5,849 bases of DNA from an uncultured Lachnospiraceae bacterium (GTDB lineage Bacteria; Bacillota; Clostridia; Lachnospirales; Lachnospiraceae), in NCBI GenBank assembly GCA_946630645.1, contig CAMOZD010000089.1, positions 1 to 5,849 of the forward strand, written 5' to 3'. The stretch's first letter is position 1; the number at the start of each line of letters is the position of its first letter. Under the pieces are notes generated by a model that ran no database searches, had not been told where the DNA came from, and saw only the letters and a program-made list of their open reading frames with translations. Shown here piece after piece: positions 5,837-5,849 of the stretch. Position numbers and translations under genes: made by a program.

Positions 5837-5849
5837 GAGTTCTGCAGGA

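Overview
The window looks like chromosomal DNA from a Firmicute of class Clostridia, probably Lachnospiraceae-like. The grounds are moderate G+C, AGGAGG-type ribosome binding sites, a T-box riboswitch and protein sequences typical of that group. All five convincing genes are on the minus strand, so transcription runs from right to left. The species cannot be named from this sequence.

Right part (about 3540-5849): proA (glutamate-5-semialdehyde dehydrogenase, proline synthesis) is followed 30 bp later by a YgjP-type zinc metallopeptidase gene, probably in one transcript. Upstream of proA is about 380 bp without a gene. It is AT-rich next to proA and GC-rich with small hairpins further out. At 5631-5805 it holds a compact, self-complementary block: a 10-bp closing stem, side hairpins, and two hairpin loops whose sequences pair with each other over 7 bases. 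I read this as a probable structured non-coding RNA whose family I cannot assign, and it is the most interesting unexplained signal here.

Middle (about 3058-3540): just after the metallopeptidase gene come two full and one partial copy of a 34-bp tandem repeat. Five bases separate the array from the -35 box of a strong sigma-A-type promoter. That promoter drives a roughly 340-nt T-box leader. Its Stem I landmarks, a UGG (Trp) specifier codon, a 7-nt antiterminator bulge and a mutually exclusive 13-bp terminator with a U-tract can all be read directly.

Left part (10-2961): the leader controls a three-gene ABC importer operon: a lipoprotein substrate-binding protein (ABC_sub_bind/TrpX family), a membrane permease and an ATPase, in the order of the streptococcal trpXYZ system. 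The Trp specifier together with the protein families makes this a tryptophan importer (or one for a closely related compound) induced when uncharged tRNA-Trp accumulates. The binding protein and the ATPase contain no tryptophan at all, which fits synthesis during tryptophan starvation. A perfect 10-bp hairpin between the binding-protein and permease genes may set their relative expression.
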